A stretch of 64,000 bases of DNA from Capitulum mitella (taxonomy: Eukaryota > Arthropoda > Thecostraca > Pollicipedomorpha > Pollicipedidae), in the NCBI GenBank assembly GCA_030062745.1, contig CP099841.1, positions 20,649,398 to 20,713,397 of the forward strand, written 5' to 3'. The translations under genes and the position numbers were made by a program. Position 1 is the first letter of the stretch. Each line of letters opens with the position of its first letter. Positions 62,222-64,000 of the stretch are shown piece after piece. The notes below the pieces were generated by a model. The model was not told the origin of the DNA. It was given only the letters and a program-made list of their open reading frames with translations, and did no database searches.

Positions 62222-64000
62222 GACGAAGCAAAAGAAAAACGGCCGAATACTATCTTGATAACGGCCCAGATAAGGCAGATCAGACGGTGAGGCACGAATC
62301 ACAGTTTAGTCAATGTTACGCACTGGTCAACGCCAGGCCGGGTGAGCGATGGAGACACGCTCTGGGAAATTCGCTCAGTGTGACATGAATGCGTTGCTGA
62401 AAGACTGCGGACGCGAAACAAGGTCATCGCCTTCTCCCGAAAACGCCCCTTAAAGTGATTGCAGGAAATTCTGTCCTTGTGCCTGAATGTCTGCGTGAGT
62501 AAATTAGAAGCAGACGTACTTTGCCACAAGACACAAGCGTCGTTTTCAATCTATTTCATTGGGGATGTTTAACAAACTGCTGATGGAACTCGATAAGACT
62601 TCGTGTCTTATCTCTCCAGTCTGCAACCATAGCACTGTATTAAAACCCCAAAACACTGGTGAAACTCAACCCCAACTAAAACATTTCAAACCACACCCAC
62701 GCAAGAGCCTTGATTTCCGACGACGTTCGGATGATTCGGTGTGTAGCGAGACGCCGGAAGACAGCGCGGAATCTCTCACCGGGCTTCTGGACGACGCCAC
62801 TGAATGCCGGCACACGCTCTCCTGGCCAGTGGGCCATTCTTCAAACACACATACGCACTCCGGAGCACTCCGCTCATAGCCGTTTTTGTGCCGTTTTTTA
62901 CGTAACACGAGCAAAAGACCACCGCTGGGCGCACGCTCCCGCTTTCAAGTGAACCGTGCACTTGAGCCACAGAAAAACTCCTGTCCGGTAATCGTGTGTT
63001 GTACTCTGATCTTTGTCCGCCGGCCGCGCAGCAGACGGCCGGAGTCCGATTGCGTCCGTGGCCGATACCGGAGTCGACCGGCGTCCAGCGTCCGGCGGCC
63101 GTCCGAGTCCTCACGTGCGAGACGAGCCGCAGCTGCCGAGTGGCCGGCTGCAGGAACTGAGCAGCTGCCGAGCGGCCGCCTGCAGGAGCTGAGCAGCTGT
63201 CGAGCGGCCGCCTGCCGGAGCTGAGCAGTTGGCGAGCGGCGCAGGAGTTGAGCAGCTGCCGAGCGGCCGGCTGGTGGTGTGGAGTTGGGATATCTGACGT
63301 GCTCTGGACGAGATTCAGGCCTGGCGTGCTTCACTCCACGCTGTTCGCCGGGTCAGTTATGCTTTTCAAGTAGCTAAAGGGCACTCACTGATCCGGTCCC
63401 CGATGGAGCTGAGCCAACAAAAACCTGCAGATATTTACTGATGGACATAATCTCGTGTGGACAAGTGCGACAGCCAACCCCATCTGACATCATGTGGTTG
63501 TGCAATGAAAAATAAACTGCGCTCAGACATGCCTGGAGATTTTAGGCAGGTGATGCCGGGTACGAACATTGTTGGTTTTCATGTGGTAAGGTCAGATGAT
63601 ATGGCTCTTTGGATGTATTTTGGTAACAATATGAGATTAGCAAAAAATCCTAAAAAACACATTCGACCTATTTCATTTGAGAAAGTTTGTTTTTACCGTA
63701 GAAATGGGCGCTCTACTTCGATCGAAACGGCTCAGCATCAGCAATCTCGGACAAGGCGCCGACCATGACGTACCTGTTTGGATTCGCTCAGATTATTAAT
63801 ACACAAATGTTCAGCTTGTATTGCTCGCACAGACCACAGCATCATTCCCGAAGTTTACCAGTCGTTCTTGTACGAATGATACGTATGAGATCATGCAAAT
63901 TCCATGCGGACGATAGACATATTTCACACTTCAGGCAAGCGGTAAGTTTTACGAGGCAGCTACCTAGCCTTCATATGATCTTGCAACGTGGCCGAGATGA
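62222..64000. other. ACSF2 5' region, first exon not identified
   Basis: A GC-rich block at 63,015-63,290 contains a short minisatellite. No mitochondrial presequence exon could be picked with confidence. The plus-strand open frame at 63,457-63,768 has no family resemblance. Confidence 0.4.
63135..63275. repeat. 32-bp minisatellite, about 4.5 copies
   Basis: The unit contains GCCGAGCGGCCGCCTGCAGG and AGCTGAGCAGCT. It lies in the putative promoter region of ACSF2. Confidence 0.92.

Noticed and set aside
63457-63768. 103-codon plus-strand frame
   Set aside because: No recognisable motif and no splice context; likely chance.

Overview
This is animal nuclear DNA. Genes are split into many short exons, and introns carry minisatellites, microsatellites and decayed DNA transposons. 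Codon use is GC-rich in most exons, and the transposon families (mariner, hAT, TTAA-targeting elements, non-LTR RT) fit an arthropod. A crustacean such as a barnacle is only a guess. I rebuilt all genes by eye from splice sites, reading frame and intron phase.

Three genes are supported. (1) A plus-strand gene at about 4.0-10.8 kb with five exons encodes a small Pro/Tyr/Cys-rich protein, possibly a sperm-axoneme protein. It ends at a TGA followed by AATAAA. (2) A complete OSBPL1A/ORP1L orthologue lies on the minus strand, in 21 coding exons from 50,447 (ATG) to 11,883 (stop). It has ankyrin repeats, a PH domain, a coiled coil, an FFAT motif and a full sterol/PI4P-binding ORD, about 1012 aa in all. 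Every exon junction agrees in phase except for one extra base in exon 12. A second first exon at 38,784-38,824 splices in phase to exon 12 and would give a short ORD-only isoform from a CpG-rich internal promoter. (3) ACSF2, a mitochondrial medium-chain acyl-CoA synthetase, lies on the minus strand from 62.2 to 56.7 kb in ten exons. Its 5' exon was not found. Genes 1 and 2 converge tail to tail, with candidate poly(A) signals about 45 bp apart.

Mobile DNA: a 5.4-kb hAT transposon (19,635-25,060, 8-bp target duplications) sits in OSBPL1A intron 16. Its broken transposase reading frame is split by a 1.2-kb non-autonomous element that duplicated TTAA; a second copy lies at 511-1,736. A mariner C-terminal fragment joined to a non-LTR reverse-transcriptase fragment lies at 8.0-8.65 kb.

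The most unusual property is that tandem arrays start on or span splice junctions. The 52-bp array before exon 2 of gene 1 carries its acceptor. The 47-bp and 54-bp arrays after OSBPL1A exons 3 and 6 carry copies of their donors, the 54-bp array staying in frame. Exon 11 has duplicated sequence across both of its ends. Lipid handling links two of the genes (ORP1L at ER-endosome contacts, ACSF2 in mitochondria), but nothing shows that they are co-regulated.
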